Of a stretch of DNA of 64,000 nt, positions 49,984-59,626 are shown one piece after another. The notes beneath the pieces are model-generated. The model worked only from the letters and a program-made list of their open reading frames with translations. It was not told the DNA's origin and did not search any database. The stretch comes from Geothrix terrae (GTDB taxonomy: Bacteria; Acidobacteriota; Holophagae; Holophagales; Holophagaceae), in NCBI RefSeq assembly GCF_022808775.1, contig NZ_JAKZLA010000007.1:101751-165750 (forward strand). The letters run 5' to 3'. Each line of letters opens with the position of its first letter. The stretch's first letter is position 1. The position numbers were made by a program, and so were the translations under genes.

Positions 49984-51645
49984 TCAATGCTGGTAGGTGG
50001 TGATGTCGCGGTCCTTGGTCTCCTTCAGGAAGAGGGCCCCGATCACCACGGTCATGAGGGCCACGATGACGGGATACCAGAGCCCGAAGTAGATGTTGCC
50101 CTTCAGGGCCACGATGGCCGTCGCGATGAGGGGCAGCATGCCGCCGAACCAGCCGTTGCCGATGTGATAGGGCAGCGACATGGAGGTGTAGCGGATGTTC
50201 GTGGGGAAGAGCTCCACCAGGAAGGCGGCGATGGGCCCGTAGACCATGGTCACGTAGATGAGGAAGACGAACAGGATCAGGAGGGTCATGGGGTAGTTGA
50301 CCTTGGACTTGTCGGCTTCCTTGGGATAGCCGAGGTCGTTCAGGGCCTTCTTGAGGGCGCCTTCCGAGGCCGCGTTCCAGCCTTCCACTCGGGTGGTGGT
50401 GACCTGGCCCGTGGCGGTGTTCCTGCCCTGGATCGTGGCGACCACCATCTTGCCGGCCTCGGGCGCCACCTTGGTGAAGTTGAGGCCCTGCTTGCCGAAG
50501 AAGTCGTTCACGCGGTCCAGCTCCGTGAACTTGCTCCAGGGGCCGACGAAGAGGTTGAAGGTTTCGTCCTTGGGATTGCCGGCCACCGTGATCACGGTGC
50601 TGTTCTGGAAGGTCTCCAGGGCGGGGTTCACGTAGTGGGTCAGCTGCTTGAACAGGGGGAAGAAGGTGACGGCGGCGATGAGGCAGCCCGCCAGGATGAT
50701 CTTCAGGCGGCCGATCTTGTCCGACAGCCAGCCGAAGAAGATGAAGAAGGGCGTGCCCAGCAGCAGGGAGGCGCCGATGAGCATGTAGGTGGTCTGGTAA
50801 TCCAGCTTCAGCGTGATCTGCATGAAGAAGAGCGCGTAGAACTGGCCGGTGTACCACACCACGCCCTGGCCCGCGGTGGCGCCGAGGAGGGCGAGCAGCG
50901 CGTACTTGTTGTTGGGGTACTTCAGGAAGCTGTCGCTGAGGGGAGCCTTGGAGGTCTTCCCCTCGGCCTTCATCTTGGTGAAGATGGGCGACTCGTGCAG
51001 CTTCAGGCGGATCCAGACGGACACGCCGAGCAGGAAGATGGACACCAGGAACGGGATGCGCCAGCCCCAATTGGCGAAGGCCTCCTTGGTCATGGTGCCG
51101 CGGCAGGCCATGATGATGCCGAGGCAGAGGAAGAAGCCCACGGTGGCCGTGGTCTGGATCCAGCTCGTGTTGTAGCCGCGCCGGTCATGGGCGGAGTGCT
51201 CCGCCACGTAGGTCGCGGCGCCGCCGTACTCACCGCCGAGGGCCAGGCCCTGCAGGAGGCGCAGCGTCACCATGATGATGGGCGCCAGCCAACCCACCGT
51301 CTCGAAGGTGGGCAGGAGGCCCACGCCGAAGGTGGAGAGGCCCATGACCATGATGGTCACGAGGAAGGTGTACTTGCGCCCGATGAGGTCGCCGATGCGC
51401 CCGAACACCAGGGCGCCGAAGGGGCGGACCAGGAAGCCCGCGGCGTACGCGGCGAACGCGGACAGCAGGGCGGCCGTGTCGTTCCCCTTGGGGAAGAACA
51501 GGTGGGCGAAGAACGGCGCCAGCGTGGCGTAGAGGTAGAAGTCGTACCACTCGAACACCGTCCCCACGGACGAGGCGACGATCACCATGCGTTCTTCTTT
51601 GGTGAGCGGGGTCTTGGTGGCGATTTGCTCGGTTACGATTGCCAT
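49984..51645 (-). CDS. MFS transporter of the metabolite:H+ symporter (MHS) family
   Basis: 553 residues with twelve predicted helices. The motif FGALVFGRIGDLIGRKYTF between TM2 and TM3 and RLLQGLALGGEYGGAATYVAEH mark the MHS branch, which carries organic acids and betaines. An extra hydrophilic stretch of about 110 residues lies before TM9 (around residues 330-440, including DETFNLFVGPWSKF and NPKDE) and is much longer than in E. coli ProP or KgtP. Given the adjacent acs gene, a monocarboxylate is a reasonable substrate guess. The start at 51645 reads MAIVTEQIATKTPL, with AGGAGG upstream. Confidence 0.88.
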   Translation of the reverse strand: MAIVTEQIATKTPLTKEERMVIVASSVGTVFEWYDFYLYATLAPFFAHLFFPKGNDTAALLSAFAAYAAGFLVRPFGALVFGRIGDLIGRKYTFLVTIMVMGLSTFGVGLLPTFETVGWLAPIIMVTLRLLQGLALGGEYGGAATYVAEHSAHDRRGYNTSWIQTTATVGFFLCLGIIMACRGTMTKEAFANWGWRIPFLVSIFLLGVSVWIRLKLHESPIFTKMKAEGKTSKAPLSDSFLKYPNNKYALLALLGATAGQGVVWYTGQFYALFFMQITLKLDYQTTYMLIGASLLLGTPFFIFFGWLSDKIGRLKIILAGCLIAAVTFFPLFKQLTHYVNPALETFQNSTVITVAGNPKDETFNLFVGPWSKFTELDRVNDFFGKQGLNFTKVAPEAGKMVVATIQGRNTATGQVTTTRVEGWNAASEGALKKALNDLGYPKEADKSKVNYPMTLLILFVFLIYVTMVYGPIAAFLVELFPTNIRYTSMSLPYHIGNGWFGGMLPLIATAIVALKGNIYFGLWYPVIVALMTVVIGALFLKETKDRDITTYQH

Positions 51646-52171
51646 GTCGTGTTGCCTCCTTGAATGTTCCTTCGGTTGAAGCTGGGCGTTCAGTGGTCCT
51701 TCTCGTGGTCGAGCCGGATGGCAGCTCAGGTGCGGAACCTTTCGAAATCCCCCTTCGTGAGGCCGGCTGAGCCGGGATGGTGGTCTGAGTACGCCCGGAT
51801 GGCTCCAGGCTGAATGCGACGGATCGTTATGGGGTTCGCGGTGGACATGCCCCGCGGAACAGGTTTGGATTGGGTTGGCTGATCACTAGCTAACGCACTC
51901 CTTTCCTCCCGGTCAAGCAAGTCCATGTCCGGAGACCCATTTTTTTTGGGGCGGGAAAATTTGCCGCAAGTCTCGCTCTAAAGCGACCTTGTGATCGCCT
52001 TCGGGCCGGATGCCGGCCGCGGGAAGGCGCCATTCGCGACCCTGCCGACAGGGGTTGTCAGATTCCGCGCCTCCGCGCGGGGACATGGGTTCTCGGGGCG
52101 AGAGAACCGGACTCCGGCGCGCTCGAGCCCCTATCATGGTCTCTGACCCTCCACCCCTTCCGGATGCCCCC
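51646..52171. other. 526-base gap between the transporter and the phosphoesterase gene
   Basis: No coding sequence is supported on either strand; open frames here lack ribosome sites and family motifs. Features seen: a TTGACC hexamer on the minus strand (51911-51916) with TTAGCT 17 bases downstream, a weak promoter candidate for the transporter gene; an 8-T run near 51942; and a small dyad GGTTCTC/GAGAACC at 52088-52108 just ahead of the phosphoesterase gene. Confidence 0.4.
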
Positions 52172-52912
52172 ATGCGCATCGCCCTCCTGGCGGATATCCA
52201 TGCCAACCGGCTCGCGCTGGAGGCCTGCCTGGAGCATGCCCAGGCACGGGGCGCGGAGCGGCTCGTCTTCCTCGGCGACTATGTGGGCTACGGCGCCCAG
52301 CCGAACGACGTGGTGGAGCGCATCCAGGCCGAGGTGAGCCGGGGCGCCATCGCGGTGGCGGGCAACCATGATCAGGCCGTGGCAGAGGATCGGGAGTCGA
52401 TGACTTCCGACGCCGAGACCGCCATGGCCTGGACCCGCGGCCAGCTCGGCCCGGAGGCCCGCGAGTTCCTGGCCAGCCTGCCCATGCGCTTCGAGGACGG
52501 TCCGCGCCTCTACGTGCACGCCAGCCCCCAGACCTACCCGCCGTGGCTCTACATCCGCGAGGGCCGCGACGCCCGCCGGGCGCTGGAAGCGAGCCGGGCC
52601 CAGATGGTCTTCTGCGGCCACACGCATGTTCCCGCCCTGCACGGCATCACCGCCACGGGGCAATTGGTCTCCTTCAAGCCCGTCCCCGCCGTGCCCATCC
52701 CCCTGCTGATCCACCGCCGCTGGCTGACCGTGATCGGCTCGGTGGGCCAACCCCGCGACGGCCATCCGGGGGCGGCCTACGCCATGCTGGACACGGCCTC
52801 CTCCGAGCTCACCCATTTCAGGGTGGCCTACGACATCCAAGCCGCCGCGACCTCCATCCTGCAAGCCGGCCTCCCGCGCGCCCTCGCGGCCCGCCTCCGG
52901 AAAGGGCTCTGA
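52172..52912 (+). CDS. Calcineurin-like metallophosphoesterase
   Basis: 246 residues of the metallophosphatase fold. The metal-binding motifs are in order: LLADIHANRLAL (D-x-H), FLGDYVGYG (GD), AVAGNHDQAV (GNHD), and FCGHTHVPALHG (GHTH). The pattern is that of the YfcE/DR1281-like group of phosphodiesterases or PPP-like phosphatases. It starts at 52172, before the first metal ligand, and its stop lies 2 bases before the kinase-USP start. The two genes are therefore almost certainly co-translated, suggesting opposing or linked functions. Confidence 0.88.
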   Translation: MRIALLADIHANRLALEACLEHAQARGAERLVFLGDYVGYGAQPNDVVERIQAEVSRGAIAVAGNHDQAVAEDRESMTSDAETAMAWTRGQLGPEAREFLASLPMRFEDGPRLYVHASPQTYPPWLYIREGRDARRALEASRAQMVFCGHTHVPALHGITATGQLVSFKPVPAVPIPLLIHRRWLTVIGSVGQPRDGHPGAAYAMLDTASSELTHFRVAYDIQAAATSILQAGLPRALAARLRKGL

Positions 52913-52914
52913 CC

Positions 52915-54372
52915 ATGCCGCAGACGGCCATCGCACCTGGGACCAACCTTGATGGCTTCCTCGTCGGGGAGCGGATCCACCGGGGTGGCATGGCCTCGCT
53001 CTGGGCCGCGTCCCATCCCGGATTCGACTTCCCCTTGCTGGTCAAGGCGCCCGTGCTTTCGGAGGGCACGGATCCCGCCGCCATCGTCGGCTTCGAGATG
53101 GAGCAGATGATCCTTCCCCGGCTGTCGGGCCCGCATGTGCCCCGGTTCATCGCCACGGGCTCCACCGGCTTCCAGCCCTACCTGGTCATGGAGCGGATCC
53201 CCGGTCCCAGCCTGCTACCCCTGCTGCCCCTGCTGCCCCTGCCCGCCATGGATGTGGCCGCCCTGGGCGCCCGCATCGCCACGGCCCTGGACGACTTGCA
53301 TCGCCAGCGGGTGGTCCACCTGGACGTGAAGCCCTCCAACCTCCTCACACGGCCCACCGGGGAGATGGTGCTCATCGACTATGGACTCTCCCACCACGAG
53401 GAGCTGCCCGACCTGATGGGCGAGGAGTTCCGCCTTCCCTACGGCACGGCACCCTACATGGCCCCGGAGCAGGTGCTCGGCCTGCGCCGGGACCCCCGCA
53501 GCGATCAGTTCGCCTTGGGGGTGCTCCTGTACTTCTTCGTCACGGGCGTGCGGCCCTTCGGCGACCCCCAGCGCCTGTCCGGCCTGAAGCGTCGGATCTG
53601 GCGCGATCCGGTGCCGCCCCGCCGGCTCCGCCCGGACTGCCCGCCCTGGCTCCAGGAGATCATCCTGCGCTGCCTGGAGGTGCACCCGGCCTGGCGGTAT
53701 CCCACCGCGGCCCACCTGGCCCTGGCCCTTCGCCATCCGGACCAGGTGAAGCTCACGGCCCGCTCGGAGAAGCTCCGGCAGGATCCTTTCACCACCGTGC
53801 TCCGGCGCCGCTTCGCCGACCGCGAGCTGGTCCTCCCCGGCGGGAAGACCCCCAGCCGGAACGACGGCGATGCGCCGATCCTCGCCGTGGCCATCGATCT
53901 CTCCCCCGAGGCCGCCCCCATCGCCGGAATCCTGCGCAGCATGGTGGCCCACATGCTCCCCGCCCTCCCCGGCGCGCGGGTGGCCTGCCTGAACGTGTTC
54001 AAGCTGGGGCGCATCACCCTGGACGAGCAGGTGGACGCCGAAGGCCGGAACCGCCACCTGCAGCGGCTCGTGGAGCTGCGCCACTGGGCCGAGCCCCTGG
54101 GCCTCGAGGAGGGACGAATCAGCTTCCACGTCCTGCAGTCGCCGGACCCCGCGGGAGCCATCCTCCAGTACGTGAACGCCAACCACGTGGATCACGTGGT
54201 CATCGGCGCCCGCGCCAGCTCCCTGCGGCGAACGCTCCTGGGCAGCGTGTCCAGCCAGGTGGCCGCGCAGGCGCCTTGCACCGTGACGGTGGTGCGGGCC
54301 CGGCGCTTACGGAAATTCGACTTCAAGGACGAACCCGAGGACAAGGGCGAGGGCACCTGGACCGTGGGCTGA
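52915..54372 (+). CDS. Protein kinase fused to a universal stress protein domain
   Basis: 485 residues. N-terminal kinase-like domain (about 10-285): a glycine loop weakened to IHRGGMASLW (21-30), lysine K44, HLDVKPSN catalytic loop (135-142), DYG at 155-157 in place of DFG, and APE at 183-185. C-terminal UspA-like domain (about 320-465): beta-strand ILAVAIDLS and the ATP-binding-type end VVIGARASSLRRTLLGSVSS. Fusions of Hanks kinases to USP domains exist but are uncommon. The DYG variant and short glycine loop leave catalysis possible but not certain. It follows the metallophosphoesterase with a 2-base gap and ends at a strong terminator. Confidence 0.88.
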   Translation: MPQTAIAPGTNLDGFLVGERIHRGGMASLWAASHPGFDFPLLVKAPVLSEGTDPAAIVGFEMEQMILPRLSGPHVPRFIATGSTGFQPYLVMERIPGPSLLPLLPLLPLPAMDVAALGARIATALDDLHRQRVVHLDVKPSNLLTRPTGEMVLIDYGLSHHEELPDLMGEEFRLPYGTAPYMAPEQVLGLRRDPRSDQFALGVLLYFFVTGVRPFGDPQRLSGLKRRIWRDPVPPRRLRPDCPPWLQEIILRCLEVHPAWRYPTAAHLALALRHPDQVKLTARSEKLRQDPFTTVLRRRFADRELVLPGGKTPSRNDGDAPILAVAIDLSPEAAPIAGILRSMVAHMLPALPGARVACLNVFKLGRITLDEQVDAEGRNRHLQRLVELRHWAEPLGLEEGRISFHVLQSPDPAGAILQYVNANHVDHVVIGARASSLRRTLLGSVSSQVAAQAPCTVTVVRARRLRKFDFKDEPEDKGEGTWTVG

Positions 54373-54379
54373 GACCGTA

Positions 54380-54415
54380 CATGGGAACGCCCCGGCGGGC
54401 CGGGGCGTTCCCATG
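54380..54415. terminator. Bidirectional terminator between the kinase-USP gene and rplQ
   Basis: CATGGGAACGCCCCGG pairs perfectly with CCGGGGCGTTCCCATG (16 bp) around a CGGG loop. Both neighbours are convergent and end within 15 bases of it. Confidence 0.82.
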
Positions 54416-54429
54416 GCTGCGGCGGAATG

Positions 54430-54822
54430 CTACTCGGCGTCCTCGGCCTTCGGCTCGGGGAGGGTGTAGTCCACGAACTCGATGAGGGCCATGTCGGCCG
54501 CGTCGCCGAGGCGATGGGCCATCTTGAGGATGCGGGTGTAGCCGCCGGGACGACTCTCGAAGCGCTTGCGGAAGTCGGCGCCGAAGAGCTTCTGCACGGC
54601 GTCCTTGCTTCCGAGGCGGGCCATCGCCAGGCGGCGGTTGGCGACCGAATCGGTCTTCGCGAGGGTGATGAAGGGTTCCACGAAGCTGCGGAGCTCCTTG
54701 GCCTTCACCAGGGTGGTCTCGATGCGCTCGCTCTGGATCAGGGCGGTCGCGAGGTTCTTCATGAGGGCCTTGCGCTGGTTGGTGGTGCGGCCCAGGCGCT
54801 TGCCGGAAACGTTGTGACGCAT
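54430..54822 (-). CDS. rplQ: 50S ribosomal protein L17
   Basis: 130 residues with the conserved N-terminus MRHNVSGKRLGRTTNQRKAL and the core PFITLAKTD. It is the last gene of the ribosomal operon, 9 bases after rpoA and followed by a strong terminator. The tail is acidic (EPKAEDAE). Confidence 0.95.
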   Translation of the reverse strand: MRHNVSGKRLGRTTNQRKALMKNLATALIQSERIETTLVKAKELRSFVEPFITLAKTDSVANRRLAMARLGSKDAVQKLFGADFRKRFESRPGGYTRILKMAHRLGDAADMALIEFVDYTLPEPKAEDAE

Positions 54823-54831
54823 GGGGGCTCC

Positions 54832-55803
54832 TTACACTTCCTGCTCGAGCCGCATGCCGAGGGAGAGGCCGATGCGAGCGAGCTCGTCCTTGATCTCCTG
54901 GAGCGACTTCTTGCCGAAGTTCTTGGTTTTCATCAGTTCAGCCTCGGTCCGCTGGACCAGCTCGCCGATGGTGGTGATGTTGGCGTTGCGGAGGCAGTTG
55001 TTGGCGCGGACGGAGAGCTCGAGCTCCTCGACGGACTTGCCCAGCCAGGTGTTGGCGGCCTCGGCGCCCAGGGTGGCGGCGCCCATCTCCATCTCGGTGA
55101 AGTCCTCGTCCTGGCGGGCGAACACGAGGAAGTGGTCGCGCAGGATGAGGGCCGCGTCGGAGACGGCTTCCTTGGGGTTGACGGCGCCGTTGGTCCAGAC
55201 CTGGAGCGTGAGCTTCTCGTAGTCGGTGCTCTGGCCCACGCGGGCGGGTTCGACGATGTAGTTCACGCGGATGATGGGGCTGTGGTTGGCATCCATGGGG
55301 ATGAAGCCCAGGCCCAGGCTCTCGTCGTGGTTGTGGTCTGCGGTCACGAACCCGCGGCCCAGACGCACCACCATCTCGATCTCCAGCTCGCCCTCTTCGC
55401 CCAGGGTGGCGATGTGGATGTTGGGATCCACGACCTCCACGTTCTGGTTGCAGCGGATGGCGGCCGAGGTCACCGTGCCCTCACCCTTGGCGGAGATGGT
55501 CACCGTCTGGGGCTCGGGGCTGTGCAGCTTGAACGGCACTTCCTTGAGGTTCAGGAGGACATGGGTGATGTCCTCCCAGACGCCCGGAAGGGTGGTGAAC
55601 TCGTGCATGACGCCCTTGATGCGGACGTTGGTGACAGCCGCGCCCTGGATGCTGCTGAGCAGCACCCGGCGGAGGCTGTGCCCCACGGTCGTGGCGAAGC
55701 CACGCTCGAAGGGGTAGGCCACGAATTCTCCGTAGGAGTCCGTGAGGGACCCGGGGGTCACCTCCGCGAATCGCGGCCTCTGGAAATCGCTGAGGTTCAG
55801 CAT
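54832..55803 (-). CDS. rpoA: RNA polymerase alpha subunit
   Basis: 323 residues, the usual length. The N-terminal domain shows [20 protein letters not shown], which forms the dimer interface. The C-terminal domain (about 245-323) shows [20 protein letters not shown] and [14 protein letters not shown], the helix-hairpin-helix that contacts UP elements and activators. It lies between rpsD and rplQ, the standard alpha-operon position. Confidence 0.97.
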   Translation of the reverse strand: MLNLSDFQRPRFAEVTPGSLTDSYGEFVAYPFERGFATTVGHSLRRVLLSSIQGAAVTNVRIKGVMHEFTTLPGVWEDITHVLLNLKEVPFKLHSPEPQTVTISAKGEGTVTSAAIRCNQNVEVVDPNIHIATLGEEGELEIEMVVRLGRGFVTADHNHDESLGLGFIPMDANHSPIIRVNYIVEPARVGQSTDYEKLTLQVWTNGAVNPKEAVSDAALILRDHFLVFARQDEDFTEMEMGAATLGAEAANTWLGKSVEELELSVRANNCLRNANITTIGELVQRTEAELMKTKNFGKKSLQEIKDELARIGLSLGMRLEQEV

Positions 55804-55812
55804 CCTGCCCCC

Positions 55813-56445
55813 TTACTTGGAATACAGTTCAACGATCAGCTGCTCGTTGATGTCCAGGGTGATGTCCTCGCGGGCCGGCGCGGCGAGCACCTGGCCCTTG
55901 AAGGCGGCGGCGTCCAGGGAAAGCCACTTGGGAATGCCACGCCCGGTGGAGGTTTCGACGGAGGTCTTGACGCCGTCGTTCTCGCGGGCGCGCTTGCCCA
56001 GCTCCACCGCCTGGCCAGGCTTCACCTGGTAGGAGGGGATGTCCACCCGCTTGCCGTTGACCAGCACGTGGCCGTGCATGACCATCTGGCGCGCGGCGGT
56101 GCGGCTGGGCGCGAAGCCCAGGCGGTAGACCACGTTGTCCAGGCGGCTCTCGAGGAACCCGAGCAGGTTGTGGCCGGTGACGCCCTTCTTGGCGTCGGCC
56201 TTCTCGAAGTAGTGGCGGAACTGCTTCTCGAGCACACCGTAGATGCGCTTCACCTTCTGCTTCTCGCGGAGCTGCAGGGCGTAGCCGGTGGGCTTCTTGA
56301 TCTTCCCCGCGCCGTGCTGGCCGGGAATCTTGCCCTTGCGGGTCTCGAAGGAGCACTTCTCCTTGAAGCAGCGCTCGCCCTTGAGATAAAGCTTCATGCC
56401 CTCGCGGCGGCAGAGGCGGCAAACGGCGTCTGTGTAACGTGCCAT
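55813..56445 (-). CDS. rpsD: 30S ribosomal protein S4
   Basis: 210 residues. The N-terminus keeps a zinc-type cysteine set (C9, C12, C26 and C31 in CRLCRREG and RCFKEKCSF), followed by the FETRKGKIPGQHG and KVKRIYGVLEKQFRHYFEKA regions and the S4 RNA-binding domain. S4 is a translational repressor of the alpha operon in many bacteria. It sits 10 bases upstream of rpoA. Confidence 0.96.
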   Translation of the reverse strand: MARYTDAVCRLCRREGMKLYLKGERCFKEKCSFETRKGKIPGQHGAGKIKKPTGYALQLREKQKVKRIYGVLEKQFRHYFEKADAKKGVTGHNLLGFLESRLDNVVYRLGFAPSRTAARQMVMHGHVLVNGKRVDIPSYQVKPGQAVELGKRARENDGVKTSVETSTGRGIPKWLSLDAAAFKGQVLAAPAREDITLDINEQLIVELYSK

Positions 56446-56460
56446 GTCTCTCCTCCTCTC

Positions 56461-56868
56461 TTAAACCCGGCGCCGCTTGGGCGGCCGGCAGCCGTTGTGG
56501 GGGATGGGGGTGACGTCGCGGATGCTGGTCACCTGGATGCCGGCGGCGTTGAGGGCGCGGATGGCGCTCTCACGGCCCGCACCGGGGCCCTTGACGCGGA
56601 CGTCCACCGAGCGGACGCCCTGCTCCTTGGCGGCCTCGGCGCAGACGCCGGCGGCCACCTGGGCTGCGAAGGGCGTGCCCTTGCGGGTGCCGCGGAAGTT
56701 CTGGTTGCCGCTGGAAGCCCAGCAGAGCATGTTCCCCATCGGATCGGAGATGGAGATGATGGTGTTGTTGAAGGACGCCTGGACGTGAGCCACGCCGTGG
56801 GGGACGTTCTTCTTTTCCTTCTTCTTGACCACCTTCTTGCCGGCGGTCCGGGTCTGGGTCTTTGCCAT
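56461..56868 (-). CDS. rpsK: 30S ribosomal protein S11
   Basis: 135 residues with [19 protein letters not shown] and the C-terminal [20 protein letters not shown], both diagnostic. It lies in the rpsM-rpsK-rpsD order of the alpha operon. The N-terminal basic extension ([12 protein letters not shown]) is longer than in E. coli. Confidence 0.96.
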   Translation of the reverse strand: MAKTQTRTAGKKVVKKKEKKNVPHGVAHVQASFNNTIISISDPMGNMLCWASSGNQNFRGTRKGTPFAAQVAAGVCAEAAKEQGVRSVDVRVKGPGAGRESAIRALNAAGIQVTSIRDVTPIPHNGCRPPKRRRV

Positions 56869-56880
56869 GGTTTCCTCGCC

Positions 56881-57249
56881 TTACTTCTTCTTGCCGGCCA
56901 CGGTGCGCCGCTTGCCCTTGCGGGTGCGGGCGTTGGTATGCGTGCGCTGGCCACGGACGGGGAGGCCCTTCCGGTGGCGCAGGCCGCGGTAGCAGCCGAT
57001 GTCCATGAGCCGCTTGATGTCGAGGGCGATGTTCTTGCGGAGGTCGCCCTCCACGGTCTCCTCGGCGGTGATGACGCGGCGGATGCGGCCGACCTCGTCC
57101 TCGGTCAGGTCGCGCACCTTCGTGCCGAAGTCGACCTTCGCGCGGGTCAGGATGCTGTGCGCCTTGGCGCGGCCGATGCCGTAGATGTAGGTGAGCGCGA
57201 TCTCGATGCGCTTGCCGATGGGCAGATCAATGCCTGCGATGCGTGCCAT
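56881..57249 (-). CDS. rpsM: 30S ribosomal protein S13
   Basis: 122 residues beginning [20 protein letters not shown], with the [19 protein letters not shown] tail that contacts tRNA in the P site. The first gene after rpmJ, as in most bacteria. Confidence 0.97.
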   Translation of the reverse strand: MARIAGIDLPIGKRIEIALTYIYGIGRAKAHSILTRAKVDFGTKVRDLTEDEVGRIRRVITAEETVEGDLRKNIALDIKRLMDIGCYRGLRHRKGLPVRGQRTHTNARTRKGKRRTVAGKKK

Positions 57250-57258
57250 CGTGTCTCC

Positions 57259-57375
57259 TTAACCCTGACGCTGCTTGTGCTTGGGGTTCTTCTTGCAGAT
57301 GATCCGGTTGATGCCTTCGCGCCGGACCACTTTGCAGTGCTCGCACAGCTTCTTGATGGAGGGCCGAACTTTCAT
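57259..57375 (-). CDS. rpmJ: 50S ribosomal protein L36 (zinc-binding form)
   Basis: 38 residues read directly from the sequence, beginning [20 protein letters not shown] and ending [10 protein letters not shown]11, C14, C27 and H33 form the zinc site, so this is the C+ paralogue. The gene lies between infA and rpsM, its usual place. It is short enough to be missed by length-limited gene finding. Confidence 0.94.
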   Translation of the reverse strand: MKVRPSIKKLCEHCKVVRREGINRIICKKNPKHKQRQG

Positions 57376-57393
57376 GGTGTCCTCTCGTGTCGT

Positions 57394-57612
57394 TTACTTG
57401 AATCGGTAGATGATGCGGCCGCGGGTCAGGTCGTAAGGGGTGACCTCGACGAGGACCCGGTCACCGGGGAGGATGCGGATGAAGTTCTTGCGCATCTTCC
57501 CGCTGATGTGCGCCAGCACCTGGTGCTTGTTTTCCAGTTCGACCCGGAATACCGCGTTGGGCAAGGCCTCGACCACTGTGGCTTCGAGCTCAATGGCTTC
57601 TTCTTTGCTCAA
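57394..57612 (-). CDS. infA: Translation initiation factor IF-1
   Basis: 72 residues, the S1-like OB fold seen in [19 protein letters not shown] and [15 protein letters not shown]. The start is a TTG at 57612 (reading MSKEEAIEL), with GGAG 7 bases upstream; it overlaps the adk stop codon (TTGA). The usual map gene (methionine aminopeptidase) between adk and infA is missing here. Confidence 0.95.
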   Translation of the reverse strand: MSKEEAIELEATVVEALPNAVFRVELENKHQVLAHISGKMRKNFIRILPGDRVLVEVTPYDLTRGRIIYRFK

Positions 57613-58268
57613 GCGCGTTCTCCGAAGACGTGACGCAGCGATTCAAACACCAGCTCCGGCGCGCGATTGCCATCCACGCTCCGGAAGGTCGGCCGATGCT
57701 TGTAGAAGCCGAGGAGCGGCTGGAAGGTCGAGTGGAACTCGGCCATCCGGCTCCGGAAGGCTTCAGCGGTGTCGTCGGAGCGGTGCTTCAGGGGACTTCC
57801 GCACAGATCGCAGACACCGGCCTGCTTGGGGGGCTTGGACTCCAGGTGGTAGATGGCGCCGCAGGCGTTGTTGCTGCAGACGCGCCGGCCCACCACACGG
57901 GCTTCCAGCACATCCTGGGGGACATCGACCAGCACCACGTGACCCGTCTTCATGCCCTTGGAGGAGAGGAAGTCTTCCAGGGCCTGAGCTTGCTGAAGGG
58001 TGCGTGGGTAGCCGTCGAACAGCACGTCAGAGGTCTCGTCCAGCAGCCGCGCGAAGACAAGGCCATTGACGGTGTCGTCGTCCACCAGTTTTCCCTCGGC
58101 CATGATGGCTTTCGCCCTCAGGCCGATCTCCGTCCCTTTCGAGACGGCATCTCTCAGAATGTCACCGGTTGAGAGGTGAGTCAAAGAGAATGTTTCCACC
58201 AGGCGCTTGGCCTGGGTGCCCTTCCCGGAGCCCGGGGCCCCGAGGAGGATGTTCGCGATCAGACTCAT
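57609..58268 (-). CDS. adk: Adenylate kinase (zinc-type LID)
   Basis: 219 residues. P-loop [12 protein letters not shown], the [12 protein letters not shown] region, [14 protein letters not shown] and a long LID domain with four cysteines (CSNNACG and CDLCG), the structural-zinc type of Gram-positive and many other bacteria. It overlaps secY upstream and infA downstream by 4 bases each, so secY-adk-infA translation is coupled. Confidence 0.96.
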   Translation of the reverse strand: MSLIANILLGAPGSGKGTQAKRLVETFSLTHLSTGDILRDAVSKGTEIGLRAKAIMAEGKLVDDDTVNGLVFARLLDETSDVLFDGYPRTLQQAQALEDFLSSKGMKTGHVVLVDVPQDVLEARVVGRRVCSNNACGAIYHLESKPPKQAGVCDLCGSPLKHRSDDTAEAFRSRMAEFHSTFQPLLGFYKHRPTFRSVDGNRAPELVFESLRHVFGERA

Positions 58269-59620
58269 GCCTCACCCCTGCGGGTGGAACGGCCGCGGAT
58301 GCGGCCCTTCTCGAGGAATCCGTCGTAGCGGCGCATGACCAGCAGACTTTCCAGCTGGGCCGCGCTGTCCATGGCCACGCCCACCACGATCAGCAGGCTG
58401 GTGCCGCCGAAGTAGAAGTTGAGGCCCTGGATGTTGTTGGTGATGAGCAGGGGCACGATGGAGACCAGGGCCAGGTAGATGGCGCCCACGAAGGTCAGCT
58501 TGGACAGGATGCTGTCCATGAAGACGCTGGTCTCCTTGCCGGGCCGGATGCCCGGGATGTAGCCCCCGGACCGCTTCATGTTCTCGGCGGTCTCATCGGG
58601 ATTGAAGACGATGCTGGTGTAGAAGAAGGAGAAGAAGACCGTCACCCCCACGAAGACCGGCGTGTAGATCCAGAAGTGGGTCTGGGGGCTGAGGTAGGCC
58701 GCTGCCTTGGCCAGCCACTCCCAGCGGGTGAACTGGGCGATGGTGGCCGGGAAGAAGATGACGGAGCTGGCGAAGATGACGGGCATCACGCCGGCGGTGT
58801 TCACCTTCAGCGGCATGTAGGAGCTGCGCTGGCTGGACATGCCGGCCGAGTCGGCCCGGCGGGCGTAGTGGATGGGGATGCGCCGGTAGGCGTTCTCCAC
58901 CAGCACCACGGCCAGCAGCACCACGGTCATGGCGCCGATGAGGAGGATGAAGATGCCCGGGGGCGGGACGTTCGGGGCGTTCTTCAGGGACTGGGTGATC
59001 ATCACGGTCAGGGTGGTGAGGCCCTGGGGCAGACCGGCCACGATGCCGGCGAAGATCAGCAGACTGATGCCGTTGCCGATGCCCCGCTCGGTGATCTGCT
59101 CGCCGATCCACATGACGAAGATCGTGCCCACGGATAGGGTGAAGGCCGCCAGGAAGCGGAAGGCCGTCGGCGAGATGGCGTTGGTCACCACCTCGAGGCC
59201 GGGCGCGTTCTGGCTCTGGGCCAGGGAGGCGATGCCCATGCCCTGGATGAAGGCCAGGAGCACGGTGAGGTAGCGGGTCCACTGGGTGATCTTCTGCCGG
59301 CCGGCCTCGCCTTCCTTCTTCTGGAGGTTCTCCAGGTAGGGCACCACGGCCCCCATCAGCTGCAGCACGATGCTGGCCGTGATGTAGGGGGCGATGCCGA
59401 GGGCGAAGACCGAGAACTTCTTGAACGCACCACCGGAGAACAGGTCGACGACGTCGAAGAGCCCGCCGCCGCCGCGCTTGAGCGCGGCGGCCAGGTTCTC
59501 GGCGTTCACCCCCGGCACGCTGACGTGCACCCCCAGGCGGTAGATGGCCAGGAGGATGAGGGTGAAGAGGAGCCGCTTGCGCAGCTCCGGGATTGCGAAG
59601 AGGTTCTTGAGGCGGTTCAT
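58265..59620 (-). CDS. secY: Protein translocase subunit SecY
   Basis: 451-residue core channel of the Sec translocon with ten predicted helices. Signature segments: YRLGVHVSVPGVN near the N-terminus, LGIAPYITASIVLQLM and NGISLLIFAGIVAGLP. Length is normal (about 440). The ATG at 59620 lies 6 bases after the rplO stop. Confidence 0.97.
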   Translation of the reverse strand: MNRLKNLFAIPELRKRLLFTLILLAIYRLGVHVSVPGVNAENLAAALKRGGGGLFDVVDLFSGGAFKKFSVFALGIAPYITASIVLQLMGAVVPYLENLQKKEGEAGRQKITQWTRYLTVLLAFIQGMGIASLAQSQNAPGLEVVTNAISPTAFRFLAAFTLSVGTIFVMWIGEQITERGIGNGISLLIFAGIVAGLPQGLTTLTVMITQSLKNAPNVPPPGIFILLIGAMTVVLLAVVLVENAYRRIPIHYARRADSAGMSSQRSSYMPLKVNTAGVMPVIFASSVIFFPATIAQFTRWEWLAKAAAYLSPQTHFWIYTPVFVGVTVFFSFFYTSIVFNPDETAENMKRSGGYIPGIRPGKETSVFMDSILSKLTFVGAIYLALVSIVPLLITNNIQGLNFYFGGTSLLIVVGVAMDSAAQLESLLVMRRYDGFLEKGRIRGRSTRRGEA

Positions 59621-59626
59621 CGGCCG

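Noticed and set aside
51726..52206. Two small minus-strand open frames in the gap before the phosphoesterase
   Set aside because: No ribosome site, no family resemblance, and composition unlike neighbouring genes; treated as non-coding.
54427..57633. A 1068-codon plus-strand open frame over the ribosomal genes
   Set aside because: Antisense of rplQ to infA; no motif, and every base is explained by conserved genes on the other strand.
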